Assembly: GCA_946894095.1 (NCBI GenBank)
Contig: OX335651.1
Span: 4,486,501 to 4,550,500 of the forward strand
Source: Incurvaria masculella
Lineage: Eukaryota > Arthropoda > Insecta > Lepidoptera > Incurvariidae
Direction: 5' to 3'
DNA: 64,000 nt
Below, one piece after another: positions 23,201 through 33,300 of this stretch. The notes under the pieces were generated by a model that ran no database searches, was not told the origin of the DNA, and saw nothing but the letters and a program-made list of their open reading frames with translations. Position 1 is the first letter of the stretch, and the number at the start of each line of letters is the position of its first letter. The position numbers were made by a program, and so were the translations under genes.

Positions 23201-23671
23201 CAAAATGTCCCTTCCACGTGAATCAGTGTTATTGCATCCCCAAAAAGTGTGATGAGCATTAAAATCGCCCGCAATAATCGTTGGCTCAGAGATATTTTTT
23301 ACTAATCTATCGAACTTACTTTTTGTGAAAGGTGGAGTACAATTCGGGGGACTGTATAAACTAACTATAGTTACAAATTTGTTGTTGTAAGATAATTTGA
23401 TAGCTATATTTTGTATCGAGTTGTCACTTGTGGTGATAATTTTTGTGTAGCTTAGACTATTATGAATTAATATTGCTACTCCATTGTGTGAATTTCCAGA
23501 ATCAGATCTTTCCAATTGATATCCTCTAAATTTACAACGTTGTTGTGGTTTTAACCAAGTTTCAGAAATTATTGCAATATGTATATCATTTTCATATAAA
23601 AATTGAGTGAGAATATGTCGATGACATAGCAAACTTTGCGCGTTCCATTGTACAACATTCAAAGTAGACAT
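20264..23671 (-). CDS. LINE ORF2: endonuclease, reverse transcriptase, RNase H
   Basis: 1135 aa to the first stop. The N-terminal APE-type endonuclease (about 1-220) has NVVQWNAQSL, SETW, GDFNAHHTFWG and a late GSYHLP where SDH is usual. The reverse transcriptase (about 470-780) has YRPVALTSCIGK, FLDVVGAFNNID, TSQGGILSPLLF and the catalytic LQFADD. RNase H (about 960-1090) has YTDGSK, SEALAIQ, ISDC and DSADYLAR, supplying the four acidic residues. The ATG overlaps the ORF1 stop (TAATG at 23673-23669), implying stop-start translational coupling. Premature termination at 20264 removes the C-terminal Cys-His region, so this copy is probably impaired for retrotransposition. Confidence 0.93.
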   Translation of the reverse strand: MSTLNVVQWNAQSLLCHRHILTQFLYENDIHIAIISETWLKPQQRCKFRGYQLERSDSGNSHNGVAILIHNSLSYTKIITTSDNSIQNIAIKLSYNNKFVTIVSLYSPPNCTPPFTKSKFDRLVKNISEPTIIAGDFNAHHTFWGCNNTDSRGRDILEIIDDNNLVLLNNGEVTTVGSSRWRPNALDLTMVSSSLALSCNWTVHDDPLGSYHLPTITKILLANNTYNNQETANNFPKHPNFRLVNWKIYSDLVSRELEHFNFDNLNSIESYDSFCNILNAAIEKSIPKRKHSSTPNSTFRHSKPKLSVPWWNEKCSSAVENSRKAYATFKLNCNDENYIEFKRLQALKKLILKRERSESWQRLCESFNRYTPVSKIWNTIKKFNNTYQSNSHNTNHDWINDFLQKYTPDYVENQLHSINSSVPNNNENEYLTKYFTLQELKSALNSRRDTACGLDMIPYKMLRHLNHNSLVIFLNTLNKLWCTSIIPWEWKIDCLIPILKPNKSKDDANSYRPVALTSCIGKIFEQLIKQRSEFFIERNNILPSNQFGFRRGRSARESFSHLHLDISKAFSLNHDTVCVFLDVVGAFNNIDHFTLASILNSLGIPAKLINWIYNFLNGREVYVKDSNSLFGPRFSYRGTSQGGILSPLLFIIYIHKLNSKLGFDVNNLQFADDLVIYCSIGDRATTLTCINKAMENLYKYFTELNLDISPEKSKVVIFSKNKYKLKAEVFYNNTLLPVVETVKFLGIIFNSNLSWNSYVDGIADKALRSYNILRSLAGTYWGADPKILIMLFKSLIRSHFEYGFLCFSHHWKLIEKLEKIQNKSLRLITGAMMSTPIVSMQVECNIPPLRIRFKYLKLKFLLKLLSISNHPLFTKIQHLLSIPSDPSHHPYILRDFSNILHYKNEYEIQANFNFPCYLGKYDSKFYGIPIQIDENLECKEEFLEQISSYRGYRRIYTDGSKTVRGVGCAIYDETTKRGYGIKIPSSASIYTSEALAIQIALEFIEVQQHYTWIIISDCMSVHRALQNTKLDVNTHYVIHQIRDKHFSLIQQGYEICFFWIRGHINLKPHDSADYLARTIADSNLNICHIKNVALPQSEFVAKIKQEIIHEWTEQWKMSNTGRWYAEINDLVGKTP

Positions 23672-24915
23672 TATATAACAGGTTTATTTTTTCTAATAGA
23701 GTCGTGAATAACGCTTTTTATGTTTTGCGCAGAGATAGGAGCCTCGCCAGTTTTGCTCATTGTTATAACTTTTACAATCATTTCGAGAAGTATGTTCATT
23801 GCTTTTTCAGAGTTTAACAAATTATTCAGGATAGAGTCGACTGAATTTTCTTTATTCGTGTGTAATATTTGGTTATATTTTAGTTGCGTATTATAATTTT
23901 TTTCTGTTTGATCTGTGTTAGTGGTAGGTAAGGAAGGGAATGACTTTTCATTAAATAATTCATTGTATTGAACTTTTCTGGTTTTATTTTTGTTTTCTTC
24001 AATTTTCTTCTTTTTTATAGGGCATAACCCTGATATAGCGACATGATTACCTTGACAATTATAACAGGTAGCATTGGCATGCTCCGTAGAGCAATTTCTA
24101 TAATTGTGCCCTTCGCAACTGCATATTGAGCACCTCTCTCCGTTTTTACAATATTTTGATATGTGCCCAAAGCGCAAGCATCGGAAGCACTGTTTTAAAC
24201 GGGGTATGTATTGAGCCACTCTAAATCTCCATAAGTTCATGTCAATATAGTCCGGTAGAGTATTTGATGCAAATGTAATGGAAATAGTAGGAGTGGGTTC
24301 TAGTTGGAAACCATTTTCATTCTTTACTTTACGCATGAATCTTCTTACTGATATAATTTTTTTTGTGCTTGTTATGTTGGTAAAAATTTTATGATTGGAT
24401 AAGTTGGTAGGGACCGAGGTGATGACACCAGTGGTTTCAGTTGCAGATGCAGGTATGGAAGCCTTAAGCTTGAATTGATCTAAAAAAGTTTTGTTACCGA
24501 GAGCTGCATTGGCTAGCTCTGGTTTTTCAAATATTGCGCCTATTTTGTATCGATTTATCCTCTTGAACTGTTTGATGCCCTTAATGTATCTTTTGAAAGA
24601 GTTTGATAAGCTCATAATATCTCTGTCTCCAATCGGCTTGTTAGGTTCTGTGCTTTCTATGAATACGATAAAATCCAGTGCTCCCGAATCCTCAGGGTAT
24701 GCACGGGTGTAGTCTTTAATGAAGAATGGTTGGTACTTATCGAGTGAATTCAATTTTGATGTAGTAGCTGTGGTGTTGATGTTGAGCTCAGTAGTTCCCG
24801 CCTGTTCCACAAGATCATCTTTTCCCGCCAAATTTTCACAGTCCGATAAATCGGACGAAAGTGACTCCTCTGGAGACCTCTTGTCTTCCTTTTTCCGTTT
24901 CCTCTTCGCCTTCAT
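23671..24915 (-). CDS. LINE ORF1: zinc-knuckle nucleic-acid-binding protein
   Basis: 414 aa from the first ATG (24915); the frame is also open upstream to about 24984 but without an ATG. It begins with a lysine/arginine-rich stretch (MKAKRKRKKEDKR), has a PRE_C2HC-like central region (about residues 80-230), and then three CCHC-type knuckles: CFRCLRFGHISKYC, CSICSCEGHNYRNC and CYNCQGNH...C. ORF1 proteins of this kind bind the element RNA to form the retrotransposition particle. The stop codon TAA shares its last base with the ORF2 start. No stops or frameshifts. Confidence 0.9.
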   Translation of the reverse strand: MKAKRKRKKEDKRSPEESLSSDLSDCENLAGKDDLVEQAGTTELNINTTATTSKLNSLDKYQPFFIKDYTRAYPEDSGALDFIVFIESTEPNKPIGDRDIMSLSNSFKRYIKGIKQFKRINRYKIGAIFEKPELANAALGNKTFLDQFKLKASIPASATETTGVITSVPTNLSNHKIFTNITSTKKIISVRRFMRKVKNENGFQLEPTPTISITFASNTLPDYIDMNLWRFRVAQYIPRLKQCFRCLRFGHISKYCKNGERCSICSCEGHNYRNCSTEHANATCYNCQGNHVAISGLCPIKKKKIEENKNKTRKVQYNELFNEKSFPSLPTTNTDQTEKNYNTQLKYNQILHTNKENSVDSILNNLLNSEKAMNILLEMIVKVITMSKTGEAPISAQNIKSVIHDSIRKNKPVI

Positions 24916-25025
24916 CTTCTCGACCGGTTTTCCGCGAAGAAAGACCACAAACAAACGAATTGGCAAATAAAAACTCGATAGCAAAAAAATCTCGACTTGT
25001 TCGGATTCCCGCCAAAACCGAACTC

Positions 25026-25038
25026 TTAATAAATTACA
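25026..25038. repeat. Target-site duplication of the full-length LINE (5' side)
   Basis: TTAATAAATTACA, an exact copy of 19809-19821. Confidence 0.85.
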
Positions 25039-25505
25039 ATTAGTAGGTTTGTTCGGGCAAAGATGATTCTATCCCGCCCCCGGAATCGGGCAGAATCGCT
25101 CATAGCAAACTAAAATTCTTCTGATAGCATAAAGTAAACACGCAAAACTAAGCAATTTCTATCTAATTTAATTAAAAACTCAACAAACTTCCAATCGATG
25201 CAACATTCAACTCAAAATGACCTTATGTGTGTCATCAATTCGCCTATATTGAGTTGATAACCCACATCCAAAGTGTAAGTTGACAGGTTCCGTGTTCTAC
25301 CTCGGAGAGGTGCACGATTCCGAACCGTTCTATGGTCAGCAAAAACAGCCGCGGTAAGTACCTGCAACTGCATATTAGTAAGGAATGGCATATCTACTCA
25401 GGAAAGCGTGTCGTTACGAGTTAATCACAGATTAAAGTGATACGCTTTCGCCTGACGTCGTCGAACATAAAATGATTTGTTAGTGTCATCGCAACCGAAT
25501 GAAGA
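25039..25505. other. Intergenic sequence; isolated donor-like site
   Basis: No supported gene. A short stretch ending CAGCCGCG|GTAAGTACC at about 25353 resembles an exon/donor boundary and could be an upstream untranslated exon of Rab27, but nothing links the two. Confidence 0.25.
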
Positions 25506-25690
25506 GGAGGGCTGCCAAACATTGCCACAGATGGCGCCACATAAAACTATGCCACAGTTTTATTTATTGGGTTTCTTAGGTTGTTTAACAATTTAACTGA
25601 AATAATATGAATAGCTACCTTGAACTGGATGTAAAACACGGAACATTTTATTGTCATTTCAAATATATATATTTTTATATGATGTTACCA
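25506..25690 (+). repeat. Half-copy of the GATGGCGCCACAT MITE
   Basis: GGGCTGCCAAACATTGCCAC, AGATGGCGCCACATAAAACT and GCCACAGTTTTAT align with the left arm and interior of the MITE at 535-771. The right arm is missing. Confidence 0.5.
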
Positions 25691-27010
25691 ACCTAGTCGA
25701 GATTGGCTCGTCCACCTAACAAGAAAGCGATAAGTTGTACTACGAGATATCTGAATTGTTTGAAGTGTCAAATACAAAAAAGAGTATTTTAATGTTCAAC
25801 AATGAAAAATTTGCAAGCGGATAACTGTTTACTAACATTATGTGATAATGAGAGTGATGATTAAGGTGATTTTGAGATGTTGATAGCATGGAGGTGATCT
25901 TCACCTCCACGGTTTATAGACATATAATTTGGAAAACAGGCGAAATAGTAATATAACAACAATGGGGTGAACAATAGAGTGAGCGCGCATTTCTGCAGCA
26001 TTGAACACAGTCCGTAGTCACTGCAGCTAAAGGGCGAGCGAAAGCGGTGACGCGTTTCATTTTATATTCTGAGCACTGTCAGCGCAATTCGGTCCAACTA
26101 TATTCACGCTGTCAGCGTTTGAGAGCATTCCGGACCATAGCCACTAACAGTTGCACGTTAAACCGTTCACGGAACGCCATTTTGAGAGCTGTCATCGCGA
26201 AATCATGAGATTCTCACTTTTTGTGAACTTTCGTGCTCATGAAACGACAGCCATAAATAAAGTTCTGTGACCCCCTAGTTTGAGTGACCGGTGACTAACA
26301 GGTGGGAATTTAATGAGTAGATCCGCAGTTGTGTGAACGCGCTTTCGGTAACGTGAGTTCAAATCGGACCACGCACTTGTATATTCTGTGCCTTTGACTG
26401 AGGGGCGATGGTTTTCATTTCGTCCGTTTTTCCTTTGCGCGCGCAATTTTCAGTCCTTTTCCATTCGTAAGAGTGAAGTGTTCACCTGTTGTATTTCCAT
26501 CATAGACCTAGCATGCGCGCGCAGCGCATGATTTTCATCTGCTACTTTAGAATTAATCTAGTTATCATTTTTTGTAATTGCTTATCTACGATTGGAGTAA
26601 ATGTCCCAGTGGTTCGTTTAACAAATTTTAATTATTTATATGTGATCAGATCACAGTATTGCAGCTTGATGATGAAGCCTAGTAAATAAAGACTCATCAT
26701 CATTTACACCGTGGCTTACAATTAGCAACAGTTGGTGAGTCTAATTGATTACTCATATTATTGATAATATTGTTACTCATTGTAGTCATAATCCCTCTAG
26801 TTAGAGGAACAAATTCGATTAATCGCAAAACGTTCAAAGCATTGTGTGCAGGCAGACGGCCTATTAAAATCCTCACTTGAAACAGAATTAAATCTATTGC
26901 ATGCTGCATCTACCTCCAACCCTGCTAAAGGAATCTTAGCTTATTGCCTAGTAGGTACATACTGAAAGATTTAAATGCTCATCATCTTTTACACAGAACC
27001 ATTACTCTTA
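25691..27010. other. Intergenic sequence upstream of Rab27
   Basis: No gene was recognised. Around 26000-26540 the sequence is less AT-rich, with motifs such as GAGCGCGCATTTCTG and a GCATGCGCGCGCAGCGCATG palindrome at 26511-26530. Promoter activity is possible but not demonstrable from sequence. Confidence 0.3.
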
Positions 27011-27019
27011 TTATTATTA

Positions 27020-27335
27020 TTATTATTATTTTAAGTTGGGCTGCCGTAGCCTCCAGTTTCACCTTCTTACAGTTCATCCTCTATCCTGCCTCCTTCAGGA
27101 AGTGCAGAATTGTTTGAGGTGTGATGACTCTGATATCAGCTGGGTCTAGTAAGTATCCCCTAAGGATGGCATTTTTTCGTTGCCGTAGATTCCTGCGTGA
27201 CGTGGTCTCAGGATTACGTCATTCATTTCCCACAGCACATTCAGTGTTTGGATGCAGTTTAGGGTCACTCTAATTAGGTTAGGATTACTCTTAATTAATA
27301 CAGAAGCAATGTCAGAAGAAATAAATCCAACTGAT
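27020..27335 (-). pseudogene. Decayed LINE RNase H fragment
   Basis: The minus-strand translation includes ILRPRHAGIYGNEK, resembling the W-V-P-G-H-x-G-I-x-G-N-E-x-A-D block of LINE RNase H domains, preceded by a hydrophobic stretch. The frame is broken on both sides. It lies directly before the Rab27 start codon. Confidence 0.45.
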
Positions 27336-27359
27336 GCACAGTAAATAAATCGCTTGCAG

Positions 27360-30300
27360 ATGTCCGTGACTCGAGGCCACGTGGTGGCCGGGTCACCGCT
27401 GGCCACCGGCGCGGACTACGATTACCTAGTTAAGCTGCTGTGTGTCGGCGATTCTGGCGTCGGCAAGACCAGCTTTCTCTACAAGTATACGGACGGCGCT
27501 TTCCACACTCAGTTTATCTCTACCGTTGGCATTGACTTCCGAGAGAAAACCATTGTGAGAGTCCTGCCAGTTTCGTATGTGTGAACCATAGATTTAATAT
27601 GTCACTGCCATGGTATGAATGAAGGTAATAATTTCTTTGCACTAATTTGCTGGTTTTTTTTTTTGCTCAATGATAAACAAGCACTCGTGTTTACGAGCTT
27701 AATATAGAAAACAAGTACAGGAGACAGAAACAAATCAGCAGTTAAATCATAACTTTACCCCATGCTTCGCTTTCTGCTTTTATGAGGGCAACTATTACTT
27801 GACTAGTTTCCCAGTTACAGAGATATGTATCACTCATAAATGTTAATTTCAACAAACAACCAGAACGAAGATTAATTTATTGCAAACATATAATTTTTTT
27901 TTTTTATTATAGTACCCACTAGGAAATACTGTACATTTCTATGAATGGATTTGTTTCGCAACTTATCATATAAACCTGAGGCCATGGTGAGTAGCAGTGC
28001 TTTCGAATATATACTAAATATGCGCTCGCTCCCGTAGAGAGATTAATGTGCAGTAAACACCTCCACGTCCCCTCACATATGACTAGAACCAGTTCACTTT
28101 TACACCTACCACTAGTTCATACGAAATACAAACAAAATTCCTTCTTCTGGCGTACCAGTCACCTGTTTAACGAGGTCCAGGACGATATCGACCTTTTCAC
28201 CTCTAAGCCTGCTTCCATAAAAAACAAATACATTCAAGCTTCTCTCCAGATTTAGGCTGCTGCTTAAATTTTTTTTGTATAATTCATATTGTCTAAATTT
28301 TGTCTGCTTTAACTGTTTGATTATTATTTCTGCTACTAACCTATTATGTTAATTTTGTGCTTCATGTTTGATCGTGCAGCTGGTATTCTCACTTTTTTAT
28401 TATTTGTTTCTTCCAACTGTATGAGATAACTAATGTATTTTCTTTCGTTTATACTAGATCGTGCTACTGTAATTCTCACGTTTTTATTTTATGTTTCTTC
28501 CAGCTGTGTGAGCTCGTAATTGGTGTTATTTTCATTTATATTATTTTTCTATTGTTATGTAAATGCACTGTGAGCTCGCCTTAATAAATAAATAAATAAA
28601 AATAAATTATCTCTTTTTTTTGTGGCCAACAAGTCCATGAATTCGCTTGCATTTTAAATGCATTTTTTTATGTATAGTGTGACGTGACATGCACCAGGCC
28701 CTCAAAGAGGTTCTCGATGACACAGAATATATATAGGATTACATCCAGCAGCGCAACTCCATACAAAGTCCCGATTTCGTTCACCTGTACTGGCACATTT
28801 CATGGGCTCTAAGCTAGTTTTGTGGTGCTGAACTGTCGCTAGAGGTCCTTCGAGGTCATGTTATTAAAAATAACGGAACCAGCAGTGCTCCGCCAAAATT
28901 TAAGTGACAATCCCGGCACTCCATGGAGAGTAGGTATTTAAATGTAAAATCGAGCTACTGCTGTGGCCCCGGTCGCACAGCTATATATCTATTGTGCCAA
29001 TGATGCACTTGGAATTTCAAAGTTTCACAAGGGCCATGCCGGCCGGCATGGTTTTACCCGGGTGCTTATTCACACCGTGTTTGAAGGACCACACATAGTT
29101 TTTTTTGGGGGGAAACATGTTAGAAAGGAAGTGCATCTTGCAATTTACAGACCCTATAAATAAATTTACAAAATCAATTTGTTCTATTTCGAGTAATGTC
29201 AACAGTGAATGGGCACAAGACCTGGCGCTTGTTTAATGAGCGATAGCAGAAAGAGGATCAAGGGATGGGGTTATGCAGCTCCAAAGAGTATTCTCCGTGG
29301 TACAGATGATAAAACCGAGGGAGAGACCTCACATTCCTTCTGAGTTGGAGAGTCTCTAAATTATTGGAACGTCGGGGTTGTCGACCCCGGTACTGCTGTA
29401 TTGAGTCCAAATTATATGTTTGTCATGATGCTATTCTGTAATTTCAGGTGTATCACCTGAATGGCCGAAATCACAAAGTACATCTGCAGTTATGGGACAC
29501 GGCTGGACAAGAGAGGTAACAACTCCTTTACCTTACTTATATTTTCACTCTAATTCATATTGAACCGTCAAAACACCGCCTATTTTCGCCCGCCCCCAAC
29601 TATATGAATTGTATATTTATTTAATATTTATAACTCAGAGAATTTTGAAGATGCTGTCGTTGGTCAATAACTGATATGTATAGCCAGAATATGACTGCAT
29701 CTAATATCATTCTACAAAAAATACCAGATTTTTTTTAAAAATCGAATAGTAGGATGTTCTTCTTGGTTACTTCCGTGATGTTACTCAAGGTAAACGATAA
29801 ATAAATTAAAAATAAAAATAATGTAGCTTTTTCATTTTCTACATAAACATTGGCACAAAGATATGGCACCACAACAGTTAAAAGAAAATTAAAAAATATT
29901 TTAAACTTCTTGATAAAAACAGAAATAAATTAATTTGTATAAGTAACAGTTTTAGCTTGGTTTTTTTTTCCAAATTAATTTTATTAAAAAATCCTATACC
30001 AGTACCACCAATACATTCACACAGTGACATAAATGATCGTGCCATATTAAGATTTTCGCATTTTTGTGCTATAAATTGTTAGAAATCATGCAATTGTATG
30101 AAATTCCCAGAATCTACTGACCACTTGCAATAATATGCAGTACCATTCAAACATGGGAGCTATTTCTCAAAGTTGTATGCTACAGGATGCTTTATGGCAT
30201 TGATTTCTGTCTTTTTGTACAGTATGGCTGCAAATAAAGTATTTTTTTATTTCCTCTCATTTTTTTTATAATATTTTCGAACTTCACAATTTTTTCAGCC

Positions 30301-33300
30301 CTAATTTATTTTGTAATGTACAATGAGCTCTACATAGCAGGATAGTCAATACGAAAGTTATGAAGTAGCCAGGCATGGTACAACGAATTTCCCCTATTAC
30401 ATCCATATTAGGTCAGTTGATTGAGGTCGTCTATATTGGGTTTTCAGGTTCCGAAGCCTCACGACTGCATTCTACAGGGATGCCATGGGGTTCCTTCTGC
30501 TCTTTGACATCACAAACGAGGCTTCCTTCCTTGAGGTGCGCAACTGGATTGAACAACTTAAGGTAATTTATTCAATCGATTACTTTCATCAATGGGAGTA
30601 CAGTGGAGTCTCACTAATCCGGTACTATTAAAAACCAAGGGGTGCTGGTTCATTGGAATGTTCGAATTACTGGATTCAAGGCAAATAAAGCAAACAAATC
30701 ACTTGTTTCTTCGCTGCATGAGTACGTGTACGTGTTTAAAGCGTGAATATGCGCATAGCAATATGCGCTTCTGTAAACCAGGTCTCGCTTAACACTCAGC
30801 AGCAGGCGGGGGGCCAGGCGGTCGAGGAGGGAGTGGTGTGGAAGCGTTGACGGCGTCAACTTGACGCACGGTGCCGGACTACTGGACGTGCCGATGTACC
30901 GAAGTTCCGGATTAGTGAGACTCGACTGTAATTTTAAATGCATAAACACTTTTCTTGCTAATGCTGCACCCGGCATCTCCACCAGTGTAGGTAGCACCAA
31001 ATGTCACTAGGACTGGGAATGTAGCAGGGTTAATTATTGTATGCATTGAGCAACGAGTAGTTCAGTGGCGCGTTGACTTGCATTGCCAGAGGTCATGGAT
31101 TAAATTCCCCGTCCCGTTTATGCACCACTTTCTTTTTTCTTTCTGAGTTGAGTAAGTGCATTTCATCTTTATGTTCTATCGTCTCTGCTATGGAGAATGC
31201 TGATAACATTTTCCCTCCGAACCTTTTATATTACCGCTCCGAGCAGAACAGGCACGGAATGCAGAAAGTCCGGATTAATGGGCTGTATGGTCTGGGGCGA
31301 CAGCACCGAATGGGTCGCTACCCAAATACCTACTTGTAGTGGATTGTATAAAATAATAATTTTGACCAATTCACCCCCGACTTGAACGGACTATAGTAAG
31401 GAGAGGACTCACCATTGGCGTAGTGTTGTCTGCAGCCCTCCTGACTCCTCAGGTTCTGTTTCCGCTATGGTTTTGTGCCGTCCGTCTTTAACTTTTTGTG
31501 GTGCGTAGACTCGAGTTGGATCCACGGCAGGATACGATCGTTACGGTGGATACCGGAGTTGGGTAGTTTGTTAAAAAAGGCGTGCCCTCGGGAAATTAGT
31601 CGCACAAGGGTGTAACTGTTGAGTGATTGGAAGAAAGAATGGGACATTGTTCAAGTCAATACAGAGTCTCTACTGTATTAGAGCTGCCACTGCAGTTGAA
31701 ATAATCACATTCCAGACGCACAGCCTCAACGACGAGCCGGACATAGTTCTGTGCGGTCACAAGTGCGACCTGCAGGACAAGCGGCTGGTCAACCAGCACC
31801 GGGCGCGGGACTTCGCCGCCAAGCAGCGGCTGCCGTACCTGGAGACGAGCGCCAGCACAGGCCAGAACGTGGACAAGGCTATAGAGATACTACTCGACAG
31901 GGTTATGTATAGGTGAGTCTCCTCAACGACGAGCCTGACATAGTTCTGTGCGGTCACAAGTGCGACCTGCAGGACAAGCGGCTGGTCAACCAGCACCGGG
32001 CGCGGGACTTCGCCGCCAAGCAGCGGCTGCCGTACCTGGAGACGAGCGCCAGCACGGGCCAGAACGTGGACAAGGCTATAGAGATACTACTCGACAGGGT
32101 TATGTATAGGTGAGTCTCCTCAACGACGAGCCTGACATAGTTCTGTGCGGTCACAAGTGCGACCTGCAGGACAAGCGGCTGGTCAACCAGCACCGGGCGC
32201 GGGACTTCGCCGCCAAGCAGCGGCTGCCGTACCTGGAGACGAGCGCCAGCACGGGCCAGAACGTGGACAAGGCTATAGAGATACTACTCGACAGGGTTAT
32301 GTATAGGTGAGTCTCCTCAACGACGAGCCTGACATAGTTCTGTGCGGTCACAAGTGCGACCTGCAGGACAAGCGGCTGGTCAACCAGCACCGGGCGCGGG
32401 ACTTCGCCGCCAAGCAGCGGCTGCCGTACCTGGAGACGAGCGCCAGCACGGGCCAGAACGTGGACAAGGCTATAGAGATACTACTCGACAGGTTTATGTA
32501 TAGGTGAGTCTCCTCAACGACGAGCCTGACATAGTTCTGTGCGGTCACAAGTGCGACCTGCAGGACAAGCGGCTGGTCAACCAGCACCGGGCGCGGGACT
32601 TCGCCGCCAAGCAGCGGCTGCCGTACCTGGAGACGAGCGCCAGCACGGGCCAGAACGTGGACAAGGCTATAGAGATACTACTCGACAGGGTTATGTATAG
32701 GTGAGTCTCCTCAACGACGAGCCTGACATAGTTCTGTGCGGTCACAAGTGCGACCTGCAGGACAAGCGGCTGGTCAACCAGCACCGGGCGCGGGACTTCG
32801 CCGCCAAGCAGCGGCTGCCGTACCTGGAGACGAGCGCCAGCACGGGCCAGAACGTGGACAAGGCTATAGAGATACTACTCGACAGGGTTATGTATAGGTG
32901 AGTCTCCTCAACGACGAGCCTGACATAGTTCTGTGCGGTCACAAGTGCGACCTGCAGGACAAGCGGCTGGTCAACCAGCACCGGGCGCGGGACTTCGCCG
33001 CCAAGCAGCGGCTGCCGTACCTGGAGACGAGCGCCAGCACGGGCCAGAACGTGGACAAGGCTATAGAGATACTACTCGACAGGGTTATGTATAGGTGAGT
33101 CTCCTCAACGACGAGCCTGACATAGTTCTGTGCGGTCACAAGTGCGACCTGCAGGACAAGCGGCTGGTCAACCAGCACCGGGCGCGGGACTTCGCCGTCA
33201 AGCAGCGGCTGCCGTACCTGGAGACGAGCGCCAGCACAGGCCAGAACGTGGACAAGGCTAGAGAGATACTACTTGACAGGGTTATGTATAGGTGAGTCTC

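Larger units (their letters stand above)
19822..25025 (-). mobile_element. Full-length two-ORF LINE (I-superfamily type)
   Basis: A 5.2-kb non-LTR retrotransposon on the minus strand, flanked by 13-bp duplications. Order from its 5' end: a ~110-nt 5' UTR starting GAGTTCGGTTTTGGCGGGAA, ORF1 (zinc-knuckle gag-like), ORF2 (APE endonuclease, reverse transcriptase, RNase H), a 3' UTR and a poly(A) tail (19822-19840). The RNase H after the reverse transcriptase points to the I/LOA/R1 side of the LINEs rather than classic Jockey. The only obvious lesion is one amber codon in ORF2 (see that entry). Confidence 0.92.

Noticed and set aside
25310..25353. Small coding exon before Rab27
   Set aside because: The donor is good, but joining it to the Rab27 acceptor region at 27359 shifts the Rab27 frame; it is at most an untranslated exon and no link can be shown.
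31913..33295. Possible CRISPR-like or protein-repeat array
   Set aside because: The units are whole exon copies without unique spacers, 197 bp is not a multiple of three, and each junction places a TGA in frame.
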